NCBI GenBank assembly: GCA_012267435.1
Contig: JAAXGM010000013.1
Location: forward strand, 1-64,000
Origin: Gemmatimonadota bacterium
GTDB taxonomy: Bacteria > Gemmatimonadota > Gemmatimonadetes > Longimicrobiales > Gaopeijiaceae
Length of the DNA: 64,000 nt
Direction: 5' to 3'
In this document: piece by piece, positions 46,440-56,600 of the stretch
Position numbering within the stretch: position 1 is the stretch's first letter
Layout of the letters: every line of letters begins with the position of its first letter
Made by a program: the position numbers and the translations under genes
The notes under the pieces: model-generated
The model's input: the letters and a program-made list of their open reading frames with translations, nothing else
What the model was told of the DNA's origin: nothing
The model's database searches: none

Positions 46440-47882
46440 TCAGTAGCGGTAATGGTCGGGCTTGTACGGGCCGCCGACCGGCACGTCGATGTATTTCGCC
46501 TGCTCGGCGGTGAGCGTAGTCAGCAGCGCTCCGAGTTTGTCCAGATGCAGGCGCGCGACCTTCTCGTCCAGGATCTTTGGAAGGGTATGGACTCGTTTCG
46601 CGTACTCGTCGCGCCTTCGCCAGAGTTCGATCTGCGCCATGCACTGGTTGGTGAAGCTCGTGCTCATGACGAAGCTCGGGTGGCCCGTGGCGCAGCCGAG
46701 GTTGACCAGCCGGCCGCGCGCGAGAAGCACGATGCTCTTGCCGTCCGGCCAGGTGATCCTGTCGACCTGCGGCTTGATCTCGGTCCACTCCAGGCCCGCC
46801 AGCCCGGCCACTTCGATCTCGGAGTCGAAATGGCCGATGTTGCAGACGATGGCCCCGTCCTTCATGCGGTCCATGTGCTCGCGGGTGACTACGGAGACGT
46901 TGCCCGTGGCGGTGACGAAGATGTCGCCGAAGACACAGGCATCGTCCATGGTCACCACCTGGTGGCCCTCCATGGCGGCCTGCAGCGCGTTGATGGGGTC
47001 GATTTCCGTGACGTAGAGGGTGGCGCCGAGCCCGGCGAAGGCCTGCACGCAGCCCTTGCCGACGTCGCCGTAACCCAGCACGACGCACTTCTTGCCCGCC
47101 ACCATGATGTCGGTTGCGCGCTTGATGCCGTCGACCAGCGACTCGCGGCAGCCGTACAGGTTGTCGAACTTGGACTTGGTGACCGAATCGTTGACGTTGA
47201 TGGCGGGGAACAGAAGGGTGCCTTCCTCGGCCATGCGGTAAAGCCGGTGCACGCCGGTGGTGGTCTCCTCGCTTACACCGCGCACATCCGCCGCGAGCGA
47301 CCTCCAGAAGCGCGGATCCTCGTCCAGCACCCTCTCGAGCAGTCGGCCGATCTCCTGCTCTTCGTCGGAGGCTCCGGGCGCGCGCGCAACTCCGGCTTCC
47401 GCCCGCAGCTCGCGTTCGACCCCTTGGTGGACCAGGAGCGTGGCGTCCCCGCCGTCGTCAACGATCAGGTCGGGGCCGCCTTCGGGGTGCGCGAGGGCCA
47501 TCCAGGTGCACCACCAGTACTCCTCCAGCGTCTCTCCCTTCCATGCGAAGACGGGAACGCCGGCATCGGCCATGGCGGCCGCGGCGTGGTCCTGGGTGGA
47601 GAAGATGTTGCAGGATGCCCAGCGCACCTCCGCCCCAAGTTCCACGAGGGTCTCGATGAGCACGGCGGTCTGAATGGTCATGTGCAGGGAGCCCGAGATG
47701 CGGGCGCCCGCGAGGGGCCTCTCGCCGGCGTATTCCTCCCGGAGCGCCATCAGCCCCGGCATCTCCCCGCGGGCGAGCTCGATCTCCTGTCGGCCCCACT
47801 CGGCGAGGCCCAGGTCCTTGACCTTGAAGGGCGGCCGCGAGACGGCCGTCCGGGCCGGTCGGGCTTTGGCAAGCGTAGACAT
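46440..47882 (-). CDS. ahcY: Adenosylhomocysteinase
   Basis: 480 residues from ATG 47882; the ORF track adds an unrelated prefix. NAD site [20 protein letters not shown], active-site parts [16 protein letters not shown] and [16 protein letters not shown], and the C-terminal PDHYRY are all conserved. It splits S-adenosylhomocysteine to adenosine and homocysteine, downstream of SAM use; metK is the next gene upstream. A large central insertion (about 150-210, [20 protein letters not shown]) is like that in many bacterial homologues. Confidence 0.94.
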   Translation of the reverse strand: MSTLAKARPARTAVSRPPFKVKDLGLAEWGRQEIELARGEMPGLMALREEYAGERPLAGARISGSLHMTIQTAVLIETLVELGAEVRWASCNIFSTQDHAAAAMADAGVPVFAWKGETLEEYWWCTWMALAHPEGGPDLIVDDGGDATLLVHQGVERELRAEAGVARAPGASDEEQEIGRLLERVLDEDPRFWRSLAADVRGVSEETTTGVHRLYRMAEEGTLLFPAINVNDSVTKSKFDNLYGCRESLVDGIKRATDIMVAGKKCVVLGYGDVGKGCVQAFAGLGATLYVTEIDPINALQAAMEGHQVVTMDDACVFGDIFVTATGNVSVVTREHMDRMKDGAIVCNIGHFDSEIEVAGLAGLEWTEIKPQVDRITWPDGKSIVLLARGRLVNLGCATGHPSFVMSTSFTNQCMAQIELWRRRDEYAKRVHTLPKILDEKVARLHLDKLGALLTTLTAEQAKYIDVPVGGPYKPDHYRY

Positions 47883-48097
47883 TCTTGCTGGGCAGTCTTC
47901 CCGAAGAATCGGAATATGGGGTGGATTGCGCGCGGCACATGGCGTGTCACGCACCCTGGAGCCTGGCGGTCGGTGGACGAATCCGCGCGGGCGCCGAGAG
48001 CGCGAGCGGCGCCGGGCCTGAGTCCACCGGCTGCTAGACCCCCGCTTGTGGTTGAAGTTCCGGCCGGATGAGGAAGGGTGGCGCGAAGCCCTCCGGG

Positions 48098-49285
48098 TTA
48101 CATCCCCAGCGCCCGCCTCAGCTCTTCGACCCGATCGGTCCTCTCCCAGCGAAACAGCGCGACCCTGGCGCCGTCCTTCCAACGCGCGCACTCGGGGGTG
48201 CGGCCGAAATGGCCGTGGACGGCGGTGGGAGTGAAGACGGGGCGCCGCAGGCCCAGGCGGTCGATGATGGCCGCGGGACGAAAGTCGAACACCTCTTGAA
48301 CGGCAGCCGCGATGTGTTCGTCGGCCGTGCCGCAGGCGGCCGTGCCGAAAGTATCGACCGCCACCGAGACCGGCCGCGCCCTGCCGATGGCATAGGCCAG
48401 CTGGATCTCGCAGCTGCGCGCGATCCCGGCGGCGACGACGTTTTTGGCCGCCCAGCGCGCGGCGTAGGCGCCGGAGCGGTCGACCTTGGTGGAGTCCTTG
48501 CCGCTGAACGCGCCACCTCCGTGGCGGGCGGCGCCTCCGTAGGTGTCGACGATGATCTTGCGGCCGGTCAGGCCCACGTCCCCATTCGGCCCGCCGATCA
48601 CGAATCGGTCGGAGGGGTTGATGTGACGGATGCACCCCCGCCACTCGAAACCGGACGCGGAAAACACGGGGGCGATGACCTTCTCCGCGATTCCCTCGCG
48701 GATCTCCGCGTCGGTGGCCTCATCGTCGTGCTGCGCGCTGACAACGACGGTGTGCACGCGCACGGGACGATCACCGTCGTACTCCATGGTGACCTGGGTT
48801 TTGCCGTCCGGCCGCAGCCACGACAGCAACCCCGACGTGCGAACGAGGGTGAGGCGGTGGGCGAGCTGATGGGCCAGCAGGATGGGGGCGGGCATCAACT
48901 CTTTGGTCTCGTCGGTGGCGTAGCCGAACATTAGCCCTTGGTCACCCGCGCCGCCGTCGTCCACGGCAGCTCCGATGTCCGGTGATTGCGGGTGGATCCT
49001 CGACTCCACCTGGCAGTTTTTGCCGTCGATGCCGTACTCGTCGCGGGTGTAGCCGGCGGCAAGGATGGTCTCGCGGACGACCCGCGTGTAGTCGAGTTCG
49101 GGGGCCGCCGTCGTGATCTCGCCCGCGACCAGGGCAAAGTCCGTCGAGACCAGGGTTTCGCACGCCACCCGGGCCCGCGGATCCTCCGCCAGGATGTGGT
49201 CGAGGATGGCGTCGGAGATCTGGTCGGCGAGCTTGTCCGGATGTCCTCCGGTGACCGACTCGGAGGTGAAGAGTCTCGTGCTCAC
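48098..49285 (-). CDS. metK: S-adenosylmethionine synthase
   Basis: 395 residues from GTG 49285, giving [20 protein letters not shown] as in known MetK proteins and overlapping the hpf stop by four bases; the track start at 49297 adds four residues. ATP-binding [15 protein letters not shown] and the signature [16 protein letters not shown] are intact. It makes SAM from methionine and ATP. It lies 215 bases before ahcY; no known SAM or SAH riboswitch pattern was recognised there. Confidence 0.94.
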   Translation of the reverse strand: MSTRLFTSESVTGGHPDKLADQISDAILDHILAEDPRARVACETLVSTDFALVAGEITTAAPELDYTRVVRETILAAGYTRDEYGIDGKNCQVESRIHPQSPDIGAAVDDGGAGDQGLMFGYATDETKELMPAPILLAHQLAHRLTLVRTSGLLSWLRPDGKTQVTMEYDGDRPVRVHTVVVSAQHDDEATDAEIREGIAEKVIAPVFSASGFEWRGCIRHINPSDRFVIGGPNGDVGLTGRKIIVDTYGGAARHGGGAFSGKDSTKVDRSGAYAARWAAKNVVAAGIARSCEIQLAYAIGRARPVSVAVDTFGTAACGTADEHIAAAVQEVFDFRPAAIIDRLGLRRPVFTPTAVHGHFGRTPECARWKDGARVALFRWERTDRVEELRRALGM

Positions 49286-49584
49286 CGGCCGGCCCACTGC
49301 TCCACCTGTTGGGTCCGGCCGCGGCGCAGGATCCTGCTCAGGCGATCGGCCACCTGGTCGAGCGCGGTCGGGAAGTCACGCGCCTCGCCACGGGCGACGA
49401 CCGGCTCGTGTCCGTCGAGGGAAAGGATGGCTTCCACGCGGTGAACGTGCCGCTCGATCCGGAACACGACTTCGGCGGAGATCAGGCGCGGGTCGAAACG
49501 GACCAGCTTCCCGATCTTCCGGTTGGCCCGTTCGATCACGTATTCGGGCACGTCGCAACGGCGAGCGACGGTGTTCACTTTCAT
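49282..49584 (-). CDS. hpf: Ribosome hibernation-promoting factor, short form
   Basis: 100 residues from ATG 49584 with GGAGGAGAC before it. It has the HPF/RaiA fold: [40 protein letters not shown] and [17 protein letters not shown]. The C-terminal dimerisation domain of long HPF is absent. It would bind the 30S decoding centre under starvation. Upstream of metK and after nusB. Confidence 0.85.
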   Translation of the reverse strand: MKVNTVARRCDVPEYVIERANRKIGKLVRFDPRLISAEVVFRIERHVHRVEAILSLDGHEPVVARGEARDFPTALDQVADRLSRILRRGRTQQVEQWAGR

Positions 49585-49672
49585 GTCTCCTCCAACCCCG
49601 GTTCCCGCTGGTTTGATTTCGGCCCCGTCGAAGGTAGAAAGGACGGGGGCACAGGTCTACGGGCCACGCCGG

Positions 49673-50116
49673 TCAGCGGTCATCCACGACCGCGCGCGCC
49701 TTCAGCACCGCGTCCAGGACGCCGTTGACGAAGCGGTCCGAATGCTCGCTTCCGTAGCGCTGCGCCAGGCGGACCCCTTCCTGGATCGCGACCGCGGGCG
49801 GCACACCGTCCAGGAAGAGCATCTCGGTCACCGAGAGGAACAGGATGCAGCGGTCCACCCGGGCGAGCCGCTCGATCCGCCAGTTGTCCAGCGCTTCGCT
49901 GACCGCCGCGCGCACCTCTTTCTCGCGCTTGGCAAAGCCGCGCACCACCCGCGCCAGATGAGCTTGGCAGGTGGGCGCCACCCGCCGGTTGGCCAGCGTG
50001 GTCTCAAGGGCATCGAGGACCGACTCGCCGTCCGTCGCCTCCCAACGATAGAGCACTTGGAGCGCCCATGCACGCGCGCGCGTGCGGTTGCGGCGGCGGC
50101 GCTCGTCGAAGGACAT
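49673..50116 (-). CDS. nusB: Transcription antitermination factor NusB
   Basis: 147 residues from ATG 50116 (GAAGGGG upstream). The all-helical NusB fold is clear: RTRARAWALQVLYRWEATDG, RIERLARVDRCILFLSVTEM and AIQEGVRLAQRYGSEHSDRF with VNGVLDAV at the end. It works with NusE at boxA in rRNA operons. It starts seven bases after ribH, the usual rib-nusB arrangement. Confidence 0.92.
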   Translation of the reverse strand: MSFDERRRRNRTRARAWALQVLYRWEATDGESVLDALETTLANRRVAPTCQAHLARVVRGFAKREKEVRAAVSEALDNWRIERLARVDRCILFLSVTEMLFLDGVPPAVAIQEGVRLAQRYGSEHSDRFVNGVLDAVLKARAVVDDR

Positions 50117-50123
50117 GGCCCCT

Positions 50124-50597
50124 TCAGACGAGCCCGTCGAACAGCAGCGCCATCTCGACCGCGGCCGACGCGACCTCTCCACCCTTGTCCATTCCCCTGG
50201 GATCGGCGCGGCGCTCGGCCTGCTCGCGGGTGTCGGTCGTCAGCACGCCGAACACGATGGGGATCGGCGACGAGCGCGCGACCTCGCCCAGCCCGTACGC
50301 AGCCTCGCCCGCAACGTAGTCGAAGTGCGGAGTTTCGCCGCGAATGACGCACCCAAGCGCGATGATGCCGTGATGGGCGGCACGCGTCACCAGGCGCGCC
50401 GCGGTCTGCGGAAGCTCCCAAGCCCCCGGGATCCGGTAGACATCGATGTCCTCCGCCGAGACACCGTGTTCGGCCAGCCGGGCCAAGACCCCGGAGAGCA
50501 GGTTGTCGGTGATCTCCGGGGTGAAGCGGGCCACCGCGACGGCAAACCGCTTTCCCGATCCGTCGAGCGACGCGCTGAAGGCGTTGGAGCCGGTCAT
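50124..50597 (-). CDS. ribH: 6,7-Dimethyl-8-ribityllumazine synthase
   Basis: 157 residues from ATG 50597; the track's longer start is not supported. Active-site segments PGAWELPQTA, LGCVIRGETPHFDYVAGEAA and PIVFGVLTTDTREQAERRAD are conserved. It condenses the pyrimidine from RibD's route with dihydroxybutanone phosphate, probably in a 60-mer shell. Third step of the riboflavin genes clustered here. Confidence 0.94.
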   Translation of the reverse strand: MTGSNAFSASLDGSGKRFAVAVARFTPEITDNLLSGVLARLAEHGVSAEDIDVYRIPGAWELPQTAARLVTRAAHHGIIALGCVIRGETPHFDYVAGEAAYGLGEVARSSPIPIVFGVLTTDTREQAERRADPRGMDKGGEVASAAVEMALLFDGLV

Positions 50598-50659
50598 CTG
50601 CTGTTCCCGGTGCCGTGGAGCCGCGATCCGAAGTCGTTGCGAACGTGCACGGGCCCCGG

Positions 50660-51859
50660 TCAAATGAGATGACCGAGCTTCGCGCGCTTGGTGTCGAGGT
50701 AGTGCTCGTTGAAGTCCGACGGCTCGATCTCGAGCGGCACCCGCCCGGTCACGCGCAAGCCGTATCCCTCCAGGCCGACGATCTTGCGGGGATTGTTGGT
50801 GAGCAGGCGGATCGAGCTGAGGCCCATGTCGAGAAGGATCTGCGCGCCGATGCCGTAGTCGCGCAGATCGGGCTCGAACCCCAGGGTGCGATTGGCCTCG
50901 ACCGTATCCTGCCCGCCGTCCTGAAGCTGATAGGCCTTCAGCTTGTTATGCAGGCCGATCCCCCTGCCCTCCTGCTTCAGATAGACGATGGCGCCGTGCC
51001 CCTCCTCCTGCACCTGGCGCATCGCGGCGCGCAGCTGCTGGCCGCAGTCGCAGCGGACCGAACCAAAGACGTCCCCGGTCAGGCATTCCGAGTGCATGCG
51101 CACCAGCACGTCCGCCCGCCCGTCGATCTCTCCCTTCACCAGCGCCACATGCTCGCGGTCGTCGAGCGGGCTGCGGAAGCCGATGACGTCGAAGGGGCCG
51201 ACGGCGGTGGGAAGCCGGGCGGTCGCCACCCGCTCGACCAGCCGCTCCTTCGCCAACCGATAGGCGACCAACTCGGCCACCGTGATGAAGAGCAGTTCGT
51301 GCTCCCGGGCAAACTCCTCAAGCTGGGGCCGGCGCGCCATGGAGCCGTCCGGGCTGAGGATCTCGCAGATGACGCCGGCGGGTTCGAATCCGGCGAGGCG
51401 GGCCAGGTCCACGGAGGCCTCCGTCTGCCCCACCCGGCGCAGAACCCCGCCGGGGACGGCGCGCAGCGGAAAGATGTGACCGGGGCGGCGCAGGTCCCCC
51501 GGGCGGCTCGCTGGATCGATCAGCACCTCGATGGTCCGGGCGCGGTCGAAGGCGCTGATGCCGGTGGTGACCCCGTACTTGCGGTGCGCGTCCACCGAAA
51601 CCGTGAAGGCGGTGCCTTGGGGATCGGTGTTGTCCTCGGTCATGGGCGGAAGACCGAGTTCGCCGGCCCGCTCGCGCGTCAGGGCCACGCAGATGAGGCC
51701 GCGCGCATGCTTGGTCATGAAGTTGACGACCTCAGGCGTGGCTGCCGCGGCCGCGCACACCAGATCGCCCTCGTTCTCCCGGTCCTCGTCGTCGGCGACG
51801 ATGACCATCCTGCCGTCGCGAATGTCGCGGATGGCAGCTTCCACGCGGGAGTGCGGCAC
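50660..51859 (-). CDS. ribBA: Bifunctional 3,4-dihydroxy-2-butanone-4-phosphate synthase / GTP cyclohydrolase II
   Basis: 399 residues from GTG 51859. The N-terminal RibB half carries DDEDRENEGDL and the FMTKHARGLICVAL region. The C-terminal RibA half has the zinc cysteines in SECLTGDVFGSVRCDCGQQL and LKQEGRGIGLHNKLKAYQLQ, with the catalytic region FEPDLRDYGIGAQIL. Both halves look functional. It starts five bases after ribE. Confidence 0.94.
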   Translation of the reverse strand: MPHSRVEAAIRDIRDGRMVIVADDEDRENEGDLVCAAAAATPEVVNFMTKHARGLICVALTRERAGELGLPPMTEDNTDPQGTAFTVSVDAHRKYGVTTGISAFDRARTIEVLIDPASRPGDLRRPGHIFPLRAVPGGVLRRVGQTEASVDLARLAGFEPAGVICEILSPDGSMARRPQLEEFAREHELLFITVAELVAYRLAKERLVERVATARLPTAVGPFDVIGFRSPLDDREHVALVKGEIDGRADVLVRMHSECLTGDVFGSVRCDCGQQLRAAMRQVQEEGHGAIVYLKQEGRGIGLHNKLKAYQLQDGGQDTVEANRTLGFEPDLRDYGIGAQILLDMGLSSIRLLTNNPRKIVGLEGYGLRVTGRVPLEIEPSDFNEHYLDTKRAKLGHLI

Positions 51860-51864
51860 GGGGC

Positions 51865-52488
51865 TCAGCCTTGCGGAGAATCCGGGGTGTGAACTGACAG
51901 GAGCTTACCCACGTACTTCCCGATCAGGTCCGCTTCGACGTTGACGGGGGCGCCGGGGGTCAGGGCGGCCAGGTTGGTGTGCTCCCAGGTGAAGGGCACG
52001 ATCGCGATCCGCACCAAGTCGGAGCCGGGCAGCTCGCTGACGGTCAGGCTCACGCCGTTGAGGGTAATGGAACCGTGCGGGATGGTGGCGCGGGTCACTT
52101 CGGGGGGGATGCGGAAGGTGAGGAGGCGGGCGCCGTCCTCGGGAGCGGGGTCGGTCCGGGAGACCAGCGATCCGATCCCGTCGACGTGCCCCTGCACCAG
52201 ATGGCCGCCGAGACGGTCGCCTAGGCGGAGAGCTTGCTCCAGGTTGACGCGCGTACCGGTCCCGTAGGCGCTGGCGATGGTGCGCGCCAGCGTGGCGGGC
52301 ACCACGTCCACGGCGAACGTGGCTGCCTCGAGGGCGGCGACGGTCAGGCACGCCCCGTCGACCGCCACCGACGCGCCGTCGTTGAGGTCGGACGCGATGC
52401 CCGGGGCACGAATGGTCATCCGCCGGCCCTCCGGCCGGGTCGCAACCGCCACGACCGTTCCGACTTCCTCCACCAGCCCGGTGAACAT
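51865..52488 (-). CDS. ribE: Riboflavin synthase, alpha chain
   Basis: 207 residues from ATG 52488, sharing one base with the ribD stop (TGATG). It has two lumazine-binding barrels: MFTGLVEEVGTV and GASVAVDGACLTV in the first, GGHLVQGHVDGIGSL and ITLNGVSLTVSE in the second. It dismutates two lumazines to riboflavin and the RibH substrate, as a trimer. Confidence 0.94.
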   Translation of the reverse strand: MFTGLVEEVGTVVAVATRPEGRRMTIRAPGIASDLNDGASVAVDGACLTVAALEAATFAVDVVPATLARTIASAYGTGTRVNLEQALRLGDRLGGHLVQGHVDGIGSLVSRTDPAPEDGARLLTFRIPPEVTRATIPHGSITLNGVSLTVSELPGSDLVRIAIVPFTWEHTNLAALTPGAPVNVEADLIGKYVGKLLSVHTPDSPQG

Positions 52489-53624
52489 CAGCCTTCCCGA
52501 TCCAGGACCCAGAGGAGGTCGCGCCCGAACGCGGCCGGCGGCCCGGCGGGTCGCCACCCCTCCCAGGCCGTGTCGTCCAGCCCCGGGAAGGCCGGGACCG
52601 AGCCGGCTCCCAGCGTGAGCGGGGCCAAGAAGATGTAGAGGCGCTGCACGCGTCCCTCGCGCAGGAGCGACGAGGCGAGCACTCCACCCCCTTCGCACAG
52701 GAGAGAGGCGAGTCCCTCCCGGTGGCAGGTGTCCAGCACCGAACCCACGTCGAGGCCGTCCGCCGAGCGAGGCACGGCGTGCACCGTGGCGCCACGCTGT
52801 CGAAGCACCCGTACCCGGTCCCCGGCCGCGTCGGCGCCGGTGAAGATGCGCACCCGCCCCCCGCCGTCGTCCCGCAGGAGTCGGGCTTCCGGGGACATGC
52901 GGGCGCGGGAATCCAACACGATGCGGTCGGGCGCGCGGCGGGGCTCGGGCCGCCCGCGAGCGGTGAGGCGGGGATCGTCGATCTTCATGGTGTTCGCTCC
53001 CACCATGATCGCGTCGAAGCCGGCGCGCAGGTAGTGCACGTGTTCGCGCGCAGGCGGCCCCGTCAGCCCGGTCTGCTCGCCCACCCGCGAAATGCGTCCG
53101 TCCAGGCTGAGCGCGAGCTTGAGCGCGACGTACGGCGCGGCCGTGCGCGCAACGTGGAAGAAGGCGGGGTTGTGCGACGCGGCCCGGGTGTGCGAAAAGG
53201 CGGGGCCGTCGACGCGCAGCCCGGCGGCGCGCAGCACGGCGGCCCCGCCGGCGCCCGCCCCCGGATCCGCGGCGCCGAAAACCACGCGCGCCACCCCGGC
53301 GTCGAGGAGGGCACGCGCGCATGGAGGAGTGCGGCCCGTGTGCGCGCACGGCTCGAGGCTGGTGTAGGCGGTGGCGCCCCGGGCCCTCTCGCCCGCCTCG
53401 GCGAGCGCGTGCACCTCCGCGTGGGGTCCGCCGAGCTCCCGGTGCCATCCCTCCCCCACCACCTCGCCCTCCCGCACCACCACGCACCCGACCATCGGGT
53501 TGGGCGAGACCCGTCCCCAGCCGCGGCGGCCGAGCCCGACGGCTCGCTCGAGGAAGCTTAGATCCTCGTCCGACACCCGTCCGTCCGGCACCGGCTCGAT
53601 CACGCGTGTCCCCCTCTCGGTCAT
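52488..53624 (-). CDS. ribD: Riboflavin biosynthesis deaminase/reductase RibD
   Basis: 378 residues from ATG 53624. The deaminase zinc site is HAEVHAL plus PCAHTGRTPPC. The reductase half begins YVALKLALSLDGRISRVGEQ and has FDAIMVGANTMKIDDPRLTA and LCEGGGVLASSLL. First gene of the rib cluster. Only 43 bases separate it from the helicase-nuclease stop, too little for an FMN riboswitch. Confidence 0.93.
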   Translation of the reverse strand: MTERGTRVIEPVPDGRVSDEDLSFLERAVGLGRRGWGRVSPNPMVGCVVVREGEVVGEGWHRELGGPHAEVHALAEAGERARGATAYTSLEPCAHTGRTPPCARALLDAGVARVVFGAADPGAGAGGAAVLRAAGLRVDGPAFSHTRAASHNPAFFHVARTAAPYVALKLALSLDGRISRVGEQTGLTGPPAREHVHYLRAGFDAIMVGANTMKIDDPRLTARGRPEPRRAPDRIVLDSRARMSPEARLLRDDGGGRVRIFTGADAAGDRVRVLRQRGATVHAVPRSADGLDVGSVLDTCHREGLASLLCEGGGVLASSLLREGRVQRLYIFLAPLTLGAGSVPAFPGLDDTAWEGWRPAGPPAAFGRDLLWVLDREG

Positions 53625-53667
53625 GGGACAAGTGCCATTCAGTGTGTATCCGCTTGGAGTGGTGTTC

Positions 53668-56600
53668 CTATGGAGGCGAATCTTTCGCTCCAAAACCATG
53701 CGGGAAACGAAGTCTCCTTTGCGCCGTCAGGCGCTGAAGATCAAACGCCTCCAACACTGCCCTAAGATGGTCGTCGGAACCGGGATTGATCGCCCCATCA
53801 TGCGACAATCTGCTTGCCATGAGTTTGAGCTCGCTCAGCGGGATCTCCTCGAACTTTCGCGGACCGCGCTCGCGAAGTACAGTTGCAGAGCTGCCCTTGG
53901 TGCGCACAATCGAGTTGATTAGGCCGCCGCTCCCGGACTCGTCTTCCTTGGCGATTCTCCCCTGTTGAATGGCACGCTGGAGGGCCCTGTTCATGGCCCG
54001 CTTGAGTTGGCGCCCCATTCGGGCGATGCCGATTCCGCTCAGATAGAGATTGTAGGCTCGCCTCGCGAGCATCGGGCCCTCCACATCTATGATTCGACAA
54101 AGCCCTTCCGCCACGCGGCCCGTCGTGGCATTCCGCGGATCTGGACCAGCCCGTCCTTCGAAGACTACGTAAGACGCGATGCCGCTGGAACCAGGATCGA
54201 ACGCAACGGGGTCATGGATGGCGGGATGCACGCTCTCCTCGCGAAGTGTGGGTGGATCTGGTGTTTCCTGGGGCCCCGCCATGTGCTCCTTGGGCACCGG
54301 AACGGCGTCACTGGAGATAGTGGACTCTGGCGTGACCTCCTCGCGGACATGGGTAGCCGGAGGCGGCACCTCCGGGGACGGTGGCTGGCCCGACACGGGT
54401 TCAGCAGGGCCCGTGTTCTCTCGCAGTTCGTGACCTACAGGCTTCGGTGCCGACGGCCCACCAGCCGATTCATCGACGCCGCTTGGCCAGATGCGGAGAC
54501 GATCGAGTTCCGCCCACACGGGCTCCATGGCCTTGTCGCGATCTCGGTAGAAGTCGCTACCTCGAATCCGGACGAAGTGCCAGCCGGCCCGCTCAAGGTC
54601 GCGCTGACGCGCCATATCCCGCTCGTAGCGATCAGGACCATGCCACCTGTCCCCATCGCATTCCACCGCCAATCGGCCCTTCATGCCCTCGACGACTAGG
54701 TCGATCCTGTAGCGGTGATTCACCGGGTCGCCCACCGACACCTGCGTCCTCACATGAAAGCCACGCGCCGTGATGCGCTCGTAGACATGTCGTTCGAACT
54801 TTGACTCAAACCGCTGCTCCTCCGGATCGGTCGGCTCCCGGCCGGGATCAAGCATGTAGCTGAGAAGGCGATGGCGCATGCACCTGTCGCTGAGCAGGTC
54901 GAGCTCAACCGAGTGGAAGAGCCACAGCTGATCCTGGGCGCGACTGGCCGCGACGTTGAAACGCTGTCGGGCCGCCTCGTTTGCGAGCACACCGATCCTG
55001 TGCTCCCCTGGTGCCGCGACCATGCTCAGGAAGATCACGTGGCGCTCGTCGCCCTGGAAGGCGTAGGCATCACCGCAGATCAGCCGCCGCTCCTCAAGCA
55101 CCTCGGGATCGAGCACCTGGAGCAGCATGCTCTCTATCAGCCTCGCCTGCGCCTTGCCTTGGAGACTGATGACGCCCATCGTCATCCCAGCGTACCGCGG
55201 GTCGCCGATGCACCCGCGGATCTGCGCGACGATCGCTTCTGCTTCTGGCGGATTCACTGCGTGCTGGGCACTTCCTTTGCGGTATCCATCATCCACATGC
55301 CGGCGTTTGATTGGCGGAAGCCGATCAGCGGAGTAGACGCGCAATGGATCGAGTGGCGTACCGCTGGAAGCGTAGCAAAGGTTATTCGAGAACTGGATGA
55401 TTTCAGGCATGCACCGGAAGTGCTCGCGCAACACGATGTTCCGGCCAAATCGAATCTTCGCGTTCCCGTAGACGCTACTCTGTGGGTAGAGCGCAACTTT
55501 GTGTGGCACATTACGCAGAAAGGAATGTTGAAGGGCGGCGACATCCTCATCGGCAACACCCACGCCCGCAGGGCTGATCTGTTGATCGTCACCGACGACG
55601 ATGATCTTCTTGCCAATATAGAACAAGAACAGGCTTTCAATGCCTAGCTGGCTCGCCTCGTCGACTATGACCACATCGTAGAGTCCCGGCGAAGGGTCGA
55701 TCATTTCAGCCACAAGATACCGAGGCATGATCCAGATCGGGATCGCCGCGCGGCAATCACGCATGTACTCGCGCGCCTCTCGCTTCAACCGGGCAATCCT
55801 CGCGGACCTCCCGGTGCCCTTGCCCATCGCGCGCACCGCCTCACGCCAGCCCTTCAGCGCATTGCGTTGGGGCGGTGAGAGACGTTGAAAAAAGTGCCTC
55901 CACGCTCGCTGCGCAGCGGCGTCTCCGACGAGTTGTCTCTTCCTCTTCTCTGCCTCGTGGCGTCTTTGCGATAGCTTTCGCTCGTAGTCGAGATCGGATC
56001 GCCGCCTAAGCCATTCGTCAGCCGAAGCCCAGCGCCACGCCTCCTCCCAACGGGACAGCCGATCATCCCAGACAGGTTCGTCGAGGCTCGCCTCGATTTC
56101 CTTGGCCAGGTCGGGAGCATCCAGCCTGATCGCGGCCTCGATTCGATTGCGTCGCGATTGCGCGTCGCGCGCCTGGTCGATTGCGACCACCTTCGCGTGG
56201 CATTTACTGTAGGCAGCCACGTCACGTCCCGCTATCGCTTCCGCGAGCTCGTTCACAACAGGGTGCGCGTCATGCAGGCCGCGAAGGCGTGACAATGGCT
56301 GGGCGCATAGCTCGACTATCCTTCCTGCTTCGGTCAACGCCTTGTCAATGTCCGCCGCGTCCGCCAGATCCACCCACCGCAACGCCTCTCCGTCCATCCA
56401 GTTGGGCGTGGGGATCGGGGGCGACATCCTGGACAGTTGCCTGAATGCCTCGATGCACGCGTCGCCGTATTCGAGCACCCTCCTTAGAGCCTCAATGTGC
56501 GGTTGAAGTTCGGCTGGGCATAATCGCCGGTCGATCGAGATGTCAGTGACTCCCGCCTCCCGCCACCGGCTCCCAAGATCCGAAAGCGCAAACTCAAGGT

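Noticed and set aside
47883-48097. SAH or SAM riboswitch before ahcY
   Set aside because: The leader contains CCAGGCTC but not the rest of the SAH consensus (GAGCGCTGC core), and no SAM class was recognised.
51370-51400. GGTTCGAATCC, resembling a tRNA T arm
   Set aside because: It lies inside ribBA coding sequence with no cloverleaf around it.
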